Shown here piece by piece: positions 16,605 through 26,500 of a DNA stretch of 58,747 bases. This DNA is from Paludibacteraceae bacterium (GTDB lineage: Bacteria > Bacteroidota > Bacteroidia > Bacteroidales > Paludibacteraceae), in the NCBI GenBank assembly GCA_017464025.1, contig JAFUEI010000050.1, positions 1 through 58,747 on the forward strand. The letters run 5' to 3'. The position numbers and the translations under genes were made by a program. The stretch's first letter is position 1. Each line of letters begins with the position of its first letter. The notes beneath the pieces are model-generated. The model was given only the letters and a program-made list of their open reading frames with translations, was not told the DNA's origin and made no database searches.

Positions 16605-19220
16605 ATGGCAACAAGACGACCAAAACGTCCACAGAGACAGCAGGATATCGAAGTCGTAGAAGAACAGAAGCCTTCGCGTCTGAACCTGCAAAGCGCCAAA
16701 CGAATCGGTGAATGGGCCGGCAACGAACGGGTACAATTAGTGGCAGGCATTGTACTGTCTGCCTTTGTCATCTATATCTCGGTAGCCTTTCTCTCTTATT
16801 TCTTCACCGGGAAAGCCGACGCCTCGCTGATGGAGCAGACCGGCGAGAGTTGGCGTGCTCTCCGCCACGGAATACGCAACTGGACGGGGCCCGAAGGTGC
16901 CGCCATCATCAATTTCCTTATTGACAAGACATTCGGTCTGGCGTCGGTAAGCCTGCTCGTATTCATGACGATATGGGCACTGCGGCTCACAAAGTTGCTG
17001 CCCTCGGTACGCGGTTGGCGGTTGCTGTTCTGCTCGGCCTTCTGGTTGGGCTGGGGCAGTCTGGCATTAGCTTTCATACAGCGGCTTTTTCATGCGGAGA
17101 CTTTCTTCCGCTGGGGCGGTGCACACGGCGAGATGCTGTGCAACTGGTTGACCTCGTATGTGCAAATCATCGGTGTACTATTGCTTCTGATAGCCACACT
17201 GCTGATATTCTTCATCTGTATAGACAAGAACACCATCCCCAACCTGCAGCGTTTCGAGCTATGGGTAGTTGGTCTGTTCAAGCGCAAACCCAAGACGGAC
17301 GGACCGGTGGAAAACGACCTGCCGTTGCAACCCGAAGGGCCCGTAAATAGCGGAGAGCCGGCTGACAGCGATTTCGACCCGAGCAAGCCAATTACGTTCA
17401 ACCTTGACGAAGGCGGTACCGTGGAAATTACCGACACGCCTGCCAAAGGACCGGAGCCGGCCGAAGCGGGTGACAACGGTTTCAACATCAACATCGGTGG
17501 TAGCGACGACGAGTTGATAGAAGAGCCGGCAGATCCGCAGGCGACAGAAAGCAGGGACACTAATGCTCCGACCGGAGCGGAAACCGAAGACCCCGATCTG
17601 GATATCAACGACCCCGTAGAGGAAGAACTGAGCGAAAGCGACCCTGACTACTGGTTGAAGAAACTCGGTCCTTACGACCCGCGGTTGGACTTGAGTCACT
17701 TCAAGTTTCCTGCCAGCACACTGCTGAAGGTGTACGATAACGAAACCTCCCCCGTTGTGGACATGGAAGAGCAGAATGCTAACAAAGACAATATCGTACA
17801 AGCATTCCGCAACTTCGGCATCGAGATAAAGAGCATCAGTGCCACCGTTGGTCCGACCGTCACTCTCTATGAGATAGTGCCGAAAGAAGGTATCAAGATA
17901 AGCCGCATCACGAGTTTGGAGAACGACATCATGATGAGTCTGTCGGCCAAGGGCATCCGTATGATAGCACCTATGCCGGGCAAGGGAACAGTAGGTATCG
18001 AGGTGCCCAACAAGAAGCCACAAGTGGTGTCAATGCACTCGGTGATTGCCTCCCGCAAATTTCAGGAAGAGCAAAAGATGCGCCTGCCGGTGGTAATGGG
18101 AAAGACCATCACCAACGAGATATTCATGTTCGACCTGGCCAAAACGCCTCACCTGCTGGTAGCCGGTGCTACGGGGCAGGGCAAGTCGGTAGGTCTGAAT
18201 GCCATCATCACTTCGCTGCTCTACAAGAAACACCCCAGCGAGCTGAAGTTCGTGCTGGTTGACCCCAAGATGGTAGAGTTCAGTATCTACGAACCGTTAG
18301 AGAAATACTACATGGCGGCCATGCCCGAATATGAGAACATCATCATCACGGAGAGCACGAAAGTCATCAACACTCTTAACTCGCTCGTGATAGAGATGGA
18401 GAACCGCTACCTGTTGCTCAAAGATGCCCGTTGCCGCAATCTGGAAGAATATAACGAGAAGTTTGTCAGCCGCCGTCTCAACCCTGAAAAGGACGTACTG
18501 GATAGTACCGGCAAGCCGCAACACCATCGGTTCCTTCCGTATTTGGTGATTATCATCGATGAGTTCGGCGACTTCATCATGGTGGCCGGTAAGGAAGTGG
18601 AGCGTCCTATTGCACGTATTGCCCAGAAGGCGCGTGCCGTAGGCATGCACATGATTCTGGCCACACAGCGTCCTTCCGTAAATATCATCACAGGCACCAT
18701 CAAAGCCAATATCCCGACGCGTATTGCTTTCCGCACACAATCGGTAGTTGACTCGCGCACCGTGCTTGACGCCAAAGGCGCAGAAGGACTTGTCGGCAAG
18801 GGCGATATGCTCTACTCAGGCGGCACAGAGACGCTCCGCATTCAATGCGCCTTTGTGGACACGCCCGAAGTGGAAGCTATCGTAAAACATATCAGCGAAC
18901 AGCAGTCTTATTCGATGCCCTATGAGTTGCCCGAATATATTGGAGAGCAGGGAGAAGGAGGCGAGGCGGCTCCCGGCAGTGTGGATTTGAAAAAATTAGA
19001 CCCGATGTTCACCGATGTTGCGAGGTTTGTCGTTCAGAACCAACAAGGGAGCACCTCCGTGCTTCAACGCAAGTTCCAGATCGGCTACAACCGCGCAGGA
19101 AAACTCACCGACCAATTGGAAGCGGCCGGAATCGTAGGCCCCAACAACGGACCCAAGGGCCGTGCCGTATTGGTGCAGGACGAAGGCACTTTGGAACAGA
19201 TTTTGATGAGCCTCGGATAA
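16605..19220 (+). CDS. ftsK: DNA translocase FtsK/SpoIIIE
   Basis: 871 residues. The N-terminus has about four membrane segments (45-215), then an acidic Pro/Asp linker (about 225-345). The motor follows: an alpha domain with SATVGPTVTLYEIVP, Walker A GATGQGKS (about 524), Walker B YLVIIIDEFGDF (about 645) and ATQRPSVNIITG. The C-terminal gamma winged helix (about 800-871; SVLQRKFQIGYNRAGKL) reads orienting sequences. It pumps the chromosome termini apart at the septum during division. The linker is short, as is usual in Bacteroidota. The lolA-like gene starts 10 bp downstream. Confidence 0.95.
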   Translation: MATRRPKRPQRQQDIEVVEEQKPSRLNLQSAKRIGEWAGNERVQLVAGIVLSAFVIYISVAFLSYFFTGKADASLMEQTGESWRALRHGIRNWTGPEGAAIINFLIDKTFGLASVSLLVFMTIWALRLTKLLPSVRGWRLLFCSAFWLGWGSLALAFIQRLFHAETFFRWGGAHGEMLCNWLTSYVQIIGVLLLLIATLLIFFICIDKNTIPNLQRFELWVVGLFKRKPKTDGPVENDLPLQPEGPVNSGEPADSDFDPSKPITFNLDEGGTVEITDTPAKGPEPAEAGDNGFNINIGGSDDELIEEPADPQATESRDTNAPTGAETEDPDLDINDPVEEELSESDPDYWLKKLGPYDPRLDLSHFKFPASTLLKVYDNETSPVVDMEEQNANKDNIVQAFRNFGIEIKSISATVGPTVTLYEIVPKEGIKISRITSLENDIMMSLSAKGIRMIAPMPGKGTVGIEVPNKKPQVVSMHSVIASRKFQEEQKMRLPVVMGKTITNEIFMFDLAKTPHLLVAGATGQGKSVGLNAIITSLLYKKHPSELKFVLVDPKMVEFSIYEPLEKYYMAAMPEYENIIITESTKVINTLNSLVIEMENRYLLLKDARCRNLEEYNEKFVSRRLNPEKDVLDSTGKPQHHRFLPYLVIIIDEFGDFIMVAGKEVERPIARIAQKARAVGMHMILATQRPSVNIITGTIKANIPTRIAFRTQSVVDSRTVLDAKGAEGLVGKGDMLYSGGTETLRIQCAFVDTPEVEAIVKHISEQQSYSMPYELPEYIGEQGEGGEAAPGSVDLKKLDPMFTDVARFVVQNQQGSTSVLQRKFQIGYNRAGKLTDQLEAAGIVGPNNGPKGRAVLVQDEGTLEQILMSLG

Positions 19221-19230
19221 AGAAATCCCA

Positions 19231-19833
19231 ATGACGCACTTCCCCATGAGACGATTGCTTTTCACCCTCAGCCTGATTCCGTGCTTGTGCATGGCACAGA
19301 CCAGCGTGTTGGCCGACTTCTTTAGCAAGGCGGAGCAGCATACGCTGGAGAGCGCTTTCAGTATCACGATACAAGACGATGCCACGCAGCCGATGACCTA
19401 TACCGGCCGTCTGCAGATGCGGGGCGAACAATTCATTGTGAGTGTCATGGGTATTGAAGCCGCTTACGACGGGCATACACTCTACACCTACAGCGAGGAC
19501 ACCGAAGAACTGACCCTTTCCTCCCCTACCCTGCAGGAGCTGACGGAGGCCAATCCGCTGCTGTTTGCAAAAGCGCTGGCAGACAACTGCCGGACAACTG
19601 TGAAAGAAAGAACCGACAGTTATGTGCTGACACTTGTGCCGAACGAGAAGGTCACCGGCGTACAGTCGTTCACCCTCACCCTTGGCAAGCCCGATCTGCT
19701 GCCACTCGGAGCCTCCATGAAGGAGACGCTCACACGCCGCACAGTACTCACCTTCACGAACCCGCGCTACACTAATGAACGGCCGTCGTTCCGGCTGGAC
19801 AAACCGGGAGCCTACGTAAACGATTTGCGCTAA
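19231..19833 (+). CDS. LolA-like outer-membrane lipoprotein carrier protein
   Basis: 200 residues with a signal peptide (LLFTLSLIPCLCMAQ). The fold pattern TYTGRLQMRGEQFIVSV and YDGHTLYTYSEDTEELTLSSP matches the LolA/LolB unclosed beta-barrel, which carries lipoproteins across the periplasm. Sequence conservation outside these strands is weak, so function is inferred from the fold and from the ftsK-lolA gene order that is common in Bacteroidota. An internal ATG at 19246 (MRRLLF) is a possible start. trxB follows after 34 bp. Confidence 0.75.
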   Translation: MTHFPMRRLLFTLSLIPCLCMAQTSVLADFFSKAEQHTLESAFSITIQDDATQPMTYTGRLQMRGEQFIVSVMGIEAAYDGHTLYTYSEDTEELTLSSPTLQELTEANPLLFAKALADNCRTTVKERTDSYVLTLVPNEKVTGVQSFTLTLGKPDLLPLGASMKETLTRRTVLTFTNPRYTNERPSFRLDKPGAYVNDLR

Positions 19834-19867
19834 AAACATTTTCCGACAACAGAAGATACATACACTT

Positions 19868-20800
19868 ATGGAACACATCAGATGCCTGATTATCGGCAGC
19901 GGCCCGGCCGGCTACACGGCAGCCATCTATGCATCGCGGGCCAACCTGCAACCTATAGTATATGAGGGGCCCCAGGCAGGCGGCCAACTCACTACCACCA
20001 CCGAAGTGGAGAACTTTCCCGGATATCCCGATGGTGTAGAACCGTTTCAGATGATGGACGATATGCGCCGTCAGGCCGAACGATTCGGCGCGGAGATACG
20101 CAGTGGTATTGTCACGAAGGTTGACTTCGGAACGACCCCAAAGCGGGTATGGATAGAGGATACGCAAGAACTGCTGGCCGATGCGGTGATTGTTGCCACC
20201 GGCGCAAGCGCCAGATATCTGGGCCTGCCTTCGGAGAACGAATACAAAGGCCGTGGCGTAAGCGCCTGCGCCACTTGTGACGGATTCTTCTACAAGCGCA
20301 AGACAGTGGCCGTTGTAGGCGGCGGTGACACAGCCTGCGAAGAAGCTTCTTATCTGGCGGGACTCTGCCAAAAGGTGTATCTGATTGTACGCAAGCCTTA
20401 CCTGCGGGCCTCGGAAATCATGCAGAAGCGGGTGATGGAAACGCCGAACATCGAAGTACTGTTCGAGCACAATACACTGCGCCTGACGGGCGAAGGCAAA
20501 GTGCAGGGAGCCGACCTCGTATATCGGAAAGGCGAAGCTGGCGAGCGTGAAGTGCATATCAACATCGACGGATTTTTCCTTGCCATAGGTCACCACCCGA
20601 ACAGCGACCTTTTCAAGGACTGGCTGCAGCGCGACGAACAAGGATATATCCTCACGCAGCCGGGCACCCCGCTGACCAACGTGCCGGGCGTATTTGCAGC
20701 AGGCGATGTGGCCGACCCGCACTACCGACAAGCCGTCACAGCTGCCGCTTCGGGATGCAAAGCCGCTATTGAAGCCGAGAAATGGCTGAAAACACTGTAG
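19868..20800 (+). CDS. trxB: Thioredoxin-disulfide reductase
   Basis: 310 residues. The FAD-binding site is GSGPAGYTAAIYASRA near the N-terminus, the redox-active CATC lies in SACATCDGFFYKRK (about 137), the NADPH site is VVGGGDTACEEASY, and the C-terminal FAD motif is FAAGDVADPHYRQA. It moves electrons from NADPH to thioredoxin in the cytoplasm. Length and motifs are standard. It probably belongs to the ftsK-lolA transcription unit. Confidence 0.95.
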   Translation: MEHIRCLIIGSGPAGYTAAIYASRANLQPIVYEGPQAGGQLTTTTEVENFPGYPDGVEPFQMMDDMRRQAERFGAEIRSGIVTKVDFGTTPKRVWIEDTQELLADAVIVATGASARYLGLPSENEYKGRGVSACATCDGFFYKRKTVAVVGGGDTACEEASYLAGLCQKVYLIVRKPYLRASEIMQKRVMETPNIEVLFEHNTLRLTGEGKVQGADLVYRKGEAGEREVHINIDGFFLAIGHHPNSDLFKDWLQRDEQGYILTQPGTPLTNVPGVFAAGDVADPHYRQAVTAAASGCKAAIEAEKWLKTL

Positions 20801-20803
20801 GGT

Positions 20804-20835
20804 GTTGCGTATTCCGAAATAAAGCAGTACCTTTG
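20804..20835 (+). promoter_or_regulatory. Promoter of rpsO
   Basis: GTTG (20804-20807), 20 bp, TACCTTTG (20828-20835). It leaves a leader of about 95 nt before rpsO, long enough for the S15 autoregulatory structure known in other bacteria; I did not establish a structure. Confidence 0.7.
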
Positions 20836-20935
20836 CAGCCGCTTACGAAAGAAGCACCAAATGTGGGAATGAAGCCCAAGACCGACGGGAACAACTTCAT
20901 GACCATTATCGTTTAACTTAACCCAACACAAAGCG

Positions 20936-21205
20936 ATGTATCTGACATCAGAAAAGAAGGCTGAAATCTTTGCCCAATACGGCAAAGACGCCAAGAACAC
21001 CGGTAGTGCAGAAAGCCAGATTGCACTGTTCACATTCCGTATCCAACACCTCACCGAGCATCTGAAGAAGAATCAGAAAGATTTCGGTACAGAGCGCGCG
21101 CTGACACGCCTCGTAGGCAAGCGCCGTCGTCTGCTGGACTATCTGAAAGAGCAGGATATCGAGCGTTACCGCGCTATCATCAAAGAATTGGGTATCCGCA
21201 AATAA
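20936..21205 (+). CDS. rpsO: 30S ribosomal protein S15
   Basis: 89 residues, four-helix S15 with [20 protein letters not shown] and [20 protein letters not shown], the regions that bind 16S rRNA helices 20-22. Full length and typical. Own promoter and a strong terminator, so monocistronic. Confidence 0.97.
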   Translation: MYLTSEKKAEIFAQYGKDAKNTGSAESQIALFTFRIQHLTEHLKKNQKDFGTERALTRLVGKRRRLLDYLKEQDIERYRAIIKELGIRK

Positions 21206-21226
21206 GCCGGATATTCAACTTTCAGG

Positions 21227-21257
21227 AAGGACTCCTTCGCGGAGTCCTTTGTTTTTT
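21227..21257 (+). terminator. Intrinsic terminator of rpsO
   Basis: AAGGACTCC / GGAGTCCTT stem with a TTCGC loop (21227-21249), followed by TGTTTTTT. Confidence 0.9.
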
Positions 21258-21284
21258 AGAAATATCTTCTGCAAACAGCAAGTC

Positions 21285-21953
21285 ATGAATGTACGTATCG
21301 ACGAAAGTTGGAAACGTGTGCTCCAACCGGAATTTGACAAGCCCTATTTCGAACTGCTGACGGAATTTGTTCGGCAGGAATATCGGACCAAGCAGGTTTT
21401 CCCTCCCTCAGGGCTTATCTTCAATGCGTTCGACTCTTGTCCGTTCGACAAGGTGAAAGTGGTAATCATCGGACAGGATCCCTATCACGACCTCGGACAG
21501 GCACATGGCTTATGCTTCTCGGTGCAGACCGGCGTGCGCATTCCACCATCGCTGCAAAATATATACAAGGAGATAGAGGCCGACCTTGGTCACCCTTCCG
21601 TATGCGCCCCTCAAGGCAATCTGCAACACTGGGCAGAACAAGGCGTTCTTTTGCTTAATGCCACGCTTACCGTGGAAGCCCATAAGGCCGGCAGCCACCA
21701 GAACAAGGGCTGGGAGGTGTTCACCGATGCCGCTATTCAGGCACTGGCAAAGCAGCGGGAGCATATCGTCTATCTGTTGTGGGGCAGCTACGCCCAGCGA
21801 AAGGCTTCCTTCGTGCCTACCCAACGGAATCTGGTGCTGAAGGCAGCTCACCCTTCGCCATTATCGGCCTATAACGGTTTCTTTGGATGCCGCCATTTTT
21901 CGCAGGCCAACCGCTATCTGCAACAGAACGGATTGACCCCGATAGCGTGGTAG
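21285..21953 (+). CDS. ung: Uracil-DNA glycosylase (family 1)
   Basis: 222 residues from ATG 21285 (MNVRIDESW; the frame is open upstream to a TTG, not used). The catalytic motif is [18 protein letters not shown], with the water-activating Asp, and the minor-groove loop is [13 protein letters not shown]. It removes uracil from DNA in the cytoplasm. Complete and typical. It lies directly after the rpsO terminator, and its promoter is not obvious. Confidence 0.97.
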   Translation: MNVRIDESWKRVLQPEFDKPYFELLTEFVRQEYRTKQVFPPSGLIFNAFDSCPFDKVKVVIIGQDPYHDLGQAHGLCFSVQTGVRIPPSLQNIYKEIEADLGHPSVCAPQGNLQHWAEQGVLLLNATLTVEAHKAGSHQNKGWEVFTDAAIQALAKQREHIVYLLWGSYAQRKASFVPTQRNLVLKAAHPSPLSAYNGFFGCRHFSQANRYLQQNGLTPIAW

Positions 21954-21998
21954 GATTGACGGAAATATGGGGAGAAAAGGCATATTTTGCCACTTCCA

Positions 21999-22030
21999 CT
22001 TGGCAGTTTGCCGATTTCTTTATAATTTTG
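21999..22030 (+). promoter_or_regulatory. Promoter of the rseC-rnf operon
   Basis: CTTG (21999-22002), 20 bp, TAATTTTG (22023-22030); ATG of the first gene follows 19 nt later. Confidence 0.6.
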
Positions 22031-22049
22031 CACGTTCTAAAGAAGGCGT

Positions 22050-22469
22050 ATGGCAGACCCCATCAAACACGAAGGCATTGTGTTGGCAACCAACGGAACA
22101 GAAGCACATATCCGCATTATGCAGGCTTCCGCATGTGCCGCTTGTCATGCCAAAGGTGCATGTATGGCCGCCGATGCTCGGGAAAAATTCATTGATTGTA
22201 TTATGCTTGAACCCATGCAGGAAGGTGACCGCGTAGTGGTGGAAGTGGAGCAGCGGCTTGGCTGGTTAGCCATCCTCCTGGCATTTGTGCTGCCCTTCGT
22301 CTGGTTAGTGGGGATGGTGTGGCTATTGGGGCTGTACTTGGAAGAAGGCGTGGCAGGTACGTTAGCTCTCTGCTCCCTGTGCATCTATTTCGCTGTACTG
22401 GCCTTATTCCGCAAACGGCTGAAGCGGAAGTTCAGTTTCACTGCCCGACGCATCCGTACGGTTGGCTGA
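22050..22469 (+). CDS. rseC: SoxR-reducing system protein RseC family
   Basis: 139 residues. The N-terminal Cys cluster SACAACHAKGACMAAD (about residues 28-43) is typical of RseC, and two membrane helices follow (about 74-95 and 101-122). In other bacteria RseC works with the Rsx/Rnf complex to reduce the iron-sulfur cluster of SoxR. Bacteroidota Rnf operons commonly begin with this gene, and here it precedes rnfB by 59 bp. Confidence 0.88.
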   Translation: MADPIKHEGIVLATNGTEAHIRIMQASACAACHAKGACMAADAREKFIDCIMLEPMQEGDRVVVEVEQRLGWLAILLAFVLPFVWLVGMVWLLGLYLEEGVAGTLALCSLCIYFAVLALFRKRLKRKFSFTARRIRTVG

Positions 22470-22528
22470 CAGAATGCGGCCGGCATCATTAACTTAGAAT
22501 AAAATATATTATAAAACAACCAAATACA

Positions 22529-23476
22529 ATGAATCTGATTCTCATTTCTCTTATTGCGCTGGGCGTTACCGGATTGCTGGCAGCAGTGATTCTCTACTTC
22601 TTTGCGCAGAAATTCAAAGTGGAAGAAGACCCCCGTATTGACCTCGTGCAGGAAGTGCTGCCGGGAGCAAACTGCGGCGGATGTGGTTTTGCAGGCTGTC
22701 GCGCTTTGGCCGAGGCCTGCTGCAAAGCATCAACACTTGACGGCCTGCTGTGTCCTGTAGGCGGTCAGCAGACCATGAAGCAGGTTGGCGATATTCTGGG
22801 CATGACACCTGCGGCTACCGACCCGATGGTGGCCGTTGTTCGCTGCAACGGCACATGCGAGGCACGCCCGCGTACCAGCCAGTACGATGGCACCCGTTCC
22901 TGCAAAATCATGAATAGCCTCTACGTCGGAGAGACGGGATGCGCCTTCGGGTGTCTGGGCTGCGGCGACTGTGTGGCAGCCTGCCAGTTCGGTGCCATCA
23001 CGATGAATCCCGTCACCGGACTGCCGGAAGTGGACGACGAGAAATGCACCTCGTGCGGTGCCTGCGTAAAGGCGTGCCCGCGTCACATCATCGAGCTCCG
23101 CAAGAAAGGACCGAAGAATCGCCGCGTGTGGGTTGACTGCGTCAACAAAGACAAAGGTGCCCCCGCCCGCAAGGCTTGTCTGAACGCCTGCATCGGATGC
23201 GGAAAGTGCCAGAAAGAATGTCCCTTTGAGGCTATCACCGTAGAGAACAACTTGGCATATATTGATTACACCAAGTGTCGCTTGTGCCGCAAGTGCGTAG
23301 CCGTATGCCCCACCGGTGCCATCCACGAAATTAACTTCCCGCCCAAACCGGCCCCGAAGCCGGAAACGGCACAGCCTGCCGCAGTTGCGCAGCCTCAGCC
23401 CGCCCCCGAGGCCCAAGCGGCACCGAAGACCGGACAACCCAACGTTGAACCCGCAAAAGAGGAGACAAAACAATGA
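22529..23476 (+). CDS. rnfB: Rnf electron-transport complex subunit B
   Basis: 315 residues. A membrane helix at 2-24, then the Fe-S domain GANCGGCGFAGCRAL (about 49), then four CxxCxxCxxxC ferredoxin motifs: CLGCGDCVAAC, CTSCGACVKAC, CIGCGKCQKEC and CRLCRKCVAVC. The C-terminal tail (about 268-315) is rich in Pro, Ala and Gln. RnfB accepts electrons from reduced ferredoxin. Its last codons overlap rnfC by 4 nt (ATGA at 23473). Confidence 0.95.
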   Translation: MNLILISLIALGVTGLLAAVILYFFAQKFKVEEDPRIDLVQEVLPGANCGGCGFAGCRALAEACCKASTLDGLLCPVGGQQTMKQVGDILGMTPAATDPMVAVVRCNGTCEARPRTSQYDGTRSCKIMNSLYVGETGCAFGCLGCGDCVAACQFGAITMNPVTGLPEVDDEKCTSCGACVKACPRHIIELRKKGPKNRRVWVDCVNKDKGAPARKACLNACIGCGKCQKECPFEAITVENNLAYIDYTKCRLCRKCVAVCPTGAIHEINFPPKPAPKPETAQPAAVAQPQPAPEAQAAPKTGQPNVEPAKEETKQ

Positions 23477-24807
23477 AAACATTCCGTATAGGCGGTGTTC
23501 ATCCGCAAGACAATAAGGTCTATTCCGCACACAAAACCATCACCGAAGTAGCCCTTCCCAAGAAGGCAATCATTCCCTTGGTACAGCATATCGGTGCACC
23601 GGCCAAACCGTTGGTACAGAAAGGCGACAAAGTGCTGGTGGGACAACTCATCGCCGAGGCTGGAGGCTTCGTAAGCGCCAATATCCACTCGCCCGTAAGC
23701 GGCACTGTCAGCAAGATTGACAGCACCAAAGATGCCTGGGGAATGGCGATGCCCGCCATCTTTATTGATGTGGAAGGCGACGAGTGGCTGCCTGAAATCG
23801 ACCGCACACCCGCTGTCAACGCCATCTGCAAACTGGAGGCTAAAGAAATCATCGACAAGATAAAGGCAGCCGGCATCGTCGGACTGGGCGGCGCCTGCTT
23901 CCCCACACACGTCAAGCTTCTTCCCCCACCGGGCAAGAAAGCCGAAGTACTGATTGTGAACGGCGTGGAATGCGAGCCCTACCTCACCTGTGACCACCAA
24001 TTAATGCTCGAGCATGGCGAAGAGATTATGGTAGGTATCCAGATTGTCATGAAAGCACTGGGTATCAACAAGGCAGTCATCGGCATCGAAAAGAACAAAC
24101 CCGATGCCATTGCCCAGATGCAACGGCTGGCATCACATACATTAGGCGTAAGCGTCGAGCCGCTCAACCTGCGTTATCCGCAGGGCGGTGAGAAGCAGCT
24201 TATTGATGCCTGCATACGCCGGCAGGTGCCCTCCGGCGCACTGCCTATCGAAGTAGGTGCCGTAGTGGACAACGTGGCAACATTATATGCCATCTATGAA
24301 GCTGTTCAGAAGAACAAACCACTCATCTCACGCGTTATGACCGTCACGGGTAAAGACGTGAAGAATCCCGGCAACTATATGGTACGCTTCGGCACACCGA
24401 TAGCTGACGTATTGGAAGCAGCTGGCGGCATACCCGATACCACCGGCAAAATCATAGGCGGCGGCCCGATGATGGGACGAGCCATGAGCAACGTGGACAT
24501 GCCCGCCAACAAGCGCGTAAGCGGTCTGCTGCTCATGAACAAAGAAGAAGCACGGCGTAACACCCCCGAGAACTGCATCCGCTGCGGCAAGTGCGTACAA
24601 GCCTGCCCCATGGGATTAGAGCCCTACCTGCTGAGCAAACTTTCCTACCTGCAGCGATGGGAAGATATGGAGAAGCACGATGTGATGGATTGCATCGACT
24701 GCGGCTGCTGCCAGTTCACCTGTCCCAGCAACCGCCCGCTCCTCGACTATATCCGCACCGGCAAAGCCACCGTCGGCGGCATTATCCGGGCTAGAGCACA
24801 AAAATAA
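23473..24807 (+). CDS. rnfC: Rnf electron-transport complex subunit C
   Basis: 444 residues. The FMN/NADH-binding SLBB-like core has GLGGACFPTHVKL and GVECEPYLTCDHQLM, and two [4Fe-4S] motifs are CIRCGKCVQACP (about 370) and CIDCGCCQFTCP (about 409). It is the NAD+-facing subunit that completes ferredoxin:NAD+ electron flow. It lacks the long repetitive C-terminal extension of the proteobacterial protein. The next gene is a thioesterase, not rnfD. Confidence 0.95.
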   Translation: MKTFRIGGVHPQDNKVYSAHKTITEVALPKKAIIPLVQHIGAPAKPLVQKGDKVLVGQLIAEAGGFVSANIHSPVSGTVSKIDSTKDAWGMAMPAIFIDVEGDEWLPEIDRTPAVNAICKLEAKEIIDKIKAAGIVGLGGACFPTHVKLLPPPGKKAEVLIVNGVECEPYLTCDHQLMLEHGEEIMVGIQIVMKALGINKAVIGIEKNKPDAIAQMQRLASHTLGVSVEPLNLRYPQGGEKQLIDACIRRQVPSGALPIEVGAVVDNVATLYAIYEAVQKNKPLISRVMTVTGKDVKNPGNYMVRFGTPIADVLEAAGGIPDTTGKIIGGGPMMGRAMSNVDMPANKRVSGLLLMNKEEARRNTPENCIRCGKCVQACPMGLEPYLLSKLSYLQRWEDMEKHDVMDCIDCGCCQFTCPSNRPLLDYIRTGKATVGGIIRARAQK

Positions 24808-24826
24808 GTAGCTGGAAATAAACACC

Positions 24827-25429
24827 ATGCAGGAGATACTGAATCCGTGGATAGCAATGGAGGGCTACAACTGCTACGGTTGCTGCCCGAGCAACCCGAT
24901 AGGGGCGCACATGCGCTTCTATGAGGAGGATGCTGCTGACGTAAACGGGAGTATCGTCTGTGCATGGATGCCCACACAGGACCATCAGTCGTGGATAAAC
25001 ACACTGCATGGCGGCATGCAGGCAACCCTCCTTGACGAAGTATGCGGTTGGGTGGTGTTCAAAAAATTGTGCACCAGCGGTGTGACGGCTAAGATGGACC
25101 TGAAGTACAAACAAGCGGTGAGCACCATCAACGGGCCATTGCTCCTCAGGGCACGTCTCAACAGCGAACGCCACCGTGTTGCTGTTGTGGAGGGCGAATT
25201 GTGGATGCCCAAAGACAAGGAGTCGATAGCGAAGCTGACAAGTTGGGACGTACTTGCCGATACCTGTACGCTCTGCACCACTTGCGAGTGCACCTATTTC
25301 TCCTTTCCTGCCGACAAAGCCCGCGAGATGGGTTTCGTGGAAGCCTCGCTCACCGAAGAGCAGTTTACGCTTCAAGACATTGTCCGCCGTGCCATGCAGT
25401 CAGCAAGCATACGCTATAGAAAACTATAG
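24827..25429 (+). CDS. PaaI-family hotdog-fold thioesterase inside the rnf operon
   Basis: 200 residues. The core hotdog signature is WINTLHGGMQATLLDEVCGW (about 55-74), where the Gly-Gly and the Asp/Glu of the helix take part in catalysis, and MDLKYKQAVSTINGPL is the expected next strand. Cys-rich stretches occur at the start (CYGCCPSNPIGAHM) and at CTLCTTCECTYF. It probably hydrolyses acyl-CoA in the cytoplasm. It lies 19 bp after rnfC and 74 bp before rnfD on the same strand, so it should be co-transcribed with Rnf; the reason is unknown. Confidence 0.85.
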   Translation: MQEILNPWIAMEGYNCYGCCPSNPIGAHMRFYEEDAADVNGSIVCAWMPTQDHQSWINTLHGGMQATLLDEVCGWVVFKKLCTSGVTAKMDLKYKQAVSTINGPLLLRARLNSERHRVAVVEGELWMPKDKESIAKLTSWDVLADTCTLCTTCECTYFSFPADKAREMGFVEASLTEEQFTLQDIVRRAMQSASIRYRKL

Positions 25430-25503
25430 CCTTCGGAATAAGATCCGCCACCGCTCGGTCAATGTATGAAGAAAAAAAAGACAAATAAACAAAACAAACA
25501 GAT

Positions 25504-26496
25504 ATGAACCAACTCATTGTATCTCCGGCACCGCATGTCCACAGCAAGGACAGCGTTCGCCGTAACATGCTCAATGTGCTGATAGCCCTCCTGCCCGCGT
25601 TCTGCGTCTCGCTCTTCGCTTTCGGATGGGGGGCACTCATTGTGAGCGCGACCTCGGTGGCAGCCTGCGTATTGTTCGAGTGGCTGATTGCCAAATTCAT
25701 CATGAAGGAGGAGCCCACCATTGGCGACTGCTCCGCCATCCTCACCGGTCTGTTGTTGGCCTTCAACCTGCCCAGCAACCTGCCTCTGTGGATTGTGATT
25801 ATCGGTGCCTTCGTGGCCATTGCCGTCGGCAAGATGACATTCGGTGGTCTGGGACAGAACCCCTTTAATCCCGCATTAGTGGGCCGCGTGTTCCTGCTCA
25901 TCTCCTTCCCCGTGCAAATGACCACGTGGCCGCGTCCGCTGGGCTTCCACAGCGCCATGCCGTTTGTGGATGCCGAGACAGGTGCCACCCCACTGGCTAT
26001 CATGAAGCAGGCCGTCAAAGCCGGCGATGCTTCGCTGCTCAACCAGTTGCCTGACCTGTGGCACATGGCGGCAGGCTATCTAGGCGGTTCCTTCGGCGAA
26101 ATTAGCGCCATAGCACTGCTCATCGGCGGCATTTGGCTGCTCTGCACCAAGACTATCACTTGGCACATTCCCGTCAGCATTCTCTGCACAGTGGCCGCCT
26201 TCTCGGGGATTTTGTATCTCGCCCTTCCCGGCGCAGCCAGCCCTCTGCAGCATCTGCTCACCGGCGGCCTGCTGCTCGGTGCCATCTACATGGCTACCGA
26301 CTACGTGACCTCGCCTATGACCGGTTGGGGGCAGATTATCTACGGCATCGGTATCGGCATCATCGTCGTCGTTATCCGTACTTGGGGGGCATATCCGGAA
26401 GGAATGTCGTTCGCCATCCTGATTATGAATGCAGTCACTCCGCTGCTTAATATGTATATCCGTCCCAAACGCTTCGGCGAGAAAAAGAAAGCATAA
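25504..26496 (+). CDS. rnfD: Rnf electron-transport complex subunit D
   Basis: 330 residues, membrane protein of about 9-10 helices of the NqrB/RnfD family. The flavin-attachment motif appears as DAETGATPLAIM (about residue 160), where the Thr carries covalent FMN. GGLGQNPFNPALVGRVFLL is a family hallmark. It forms part of the Na+ or H+ pumping core. rnfG starts 4 bp after its stop. Confidence 0.95.
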   Translation: MNQLIVSPAPHVHSKDSVRRNMLNVLIALLPAFCVSLFAFGWGALIVSATSVAACVLFEWLIAKFIMKEEPTIGDCSAILTGLLLAFNLPSNLPLWIVIIGAFVAIAVGKMTFGGLGQNPFNPALVGRVFLLISFPVQMTTWPRPLGFHSAMPFVDAETGATPLAIMKQAVKAGDASLLNQLPDLWHMAAGYLGGSFGEISAIALLIGGIWLLCTKTITWHIPVSILCTVAAFSGILYLALPGAASPLQHLLTGGLLLGAIYMATDYVTSPMTGWGQIIYGIGIGIIVVVIRTWGAYPEGMSFAILIMNAVTPLLNMYIRPKRFGEKKKA

Positions 26497-26500
26497 AGAT

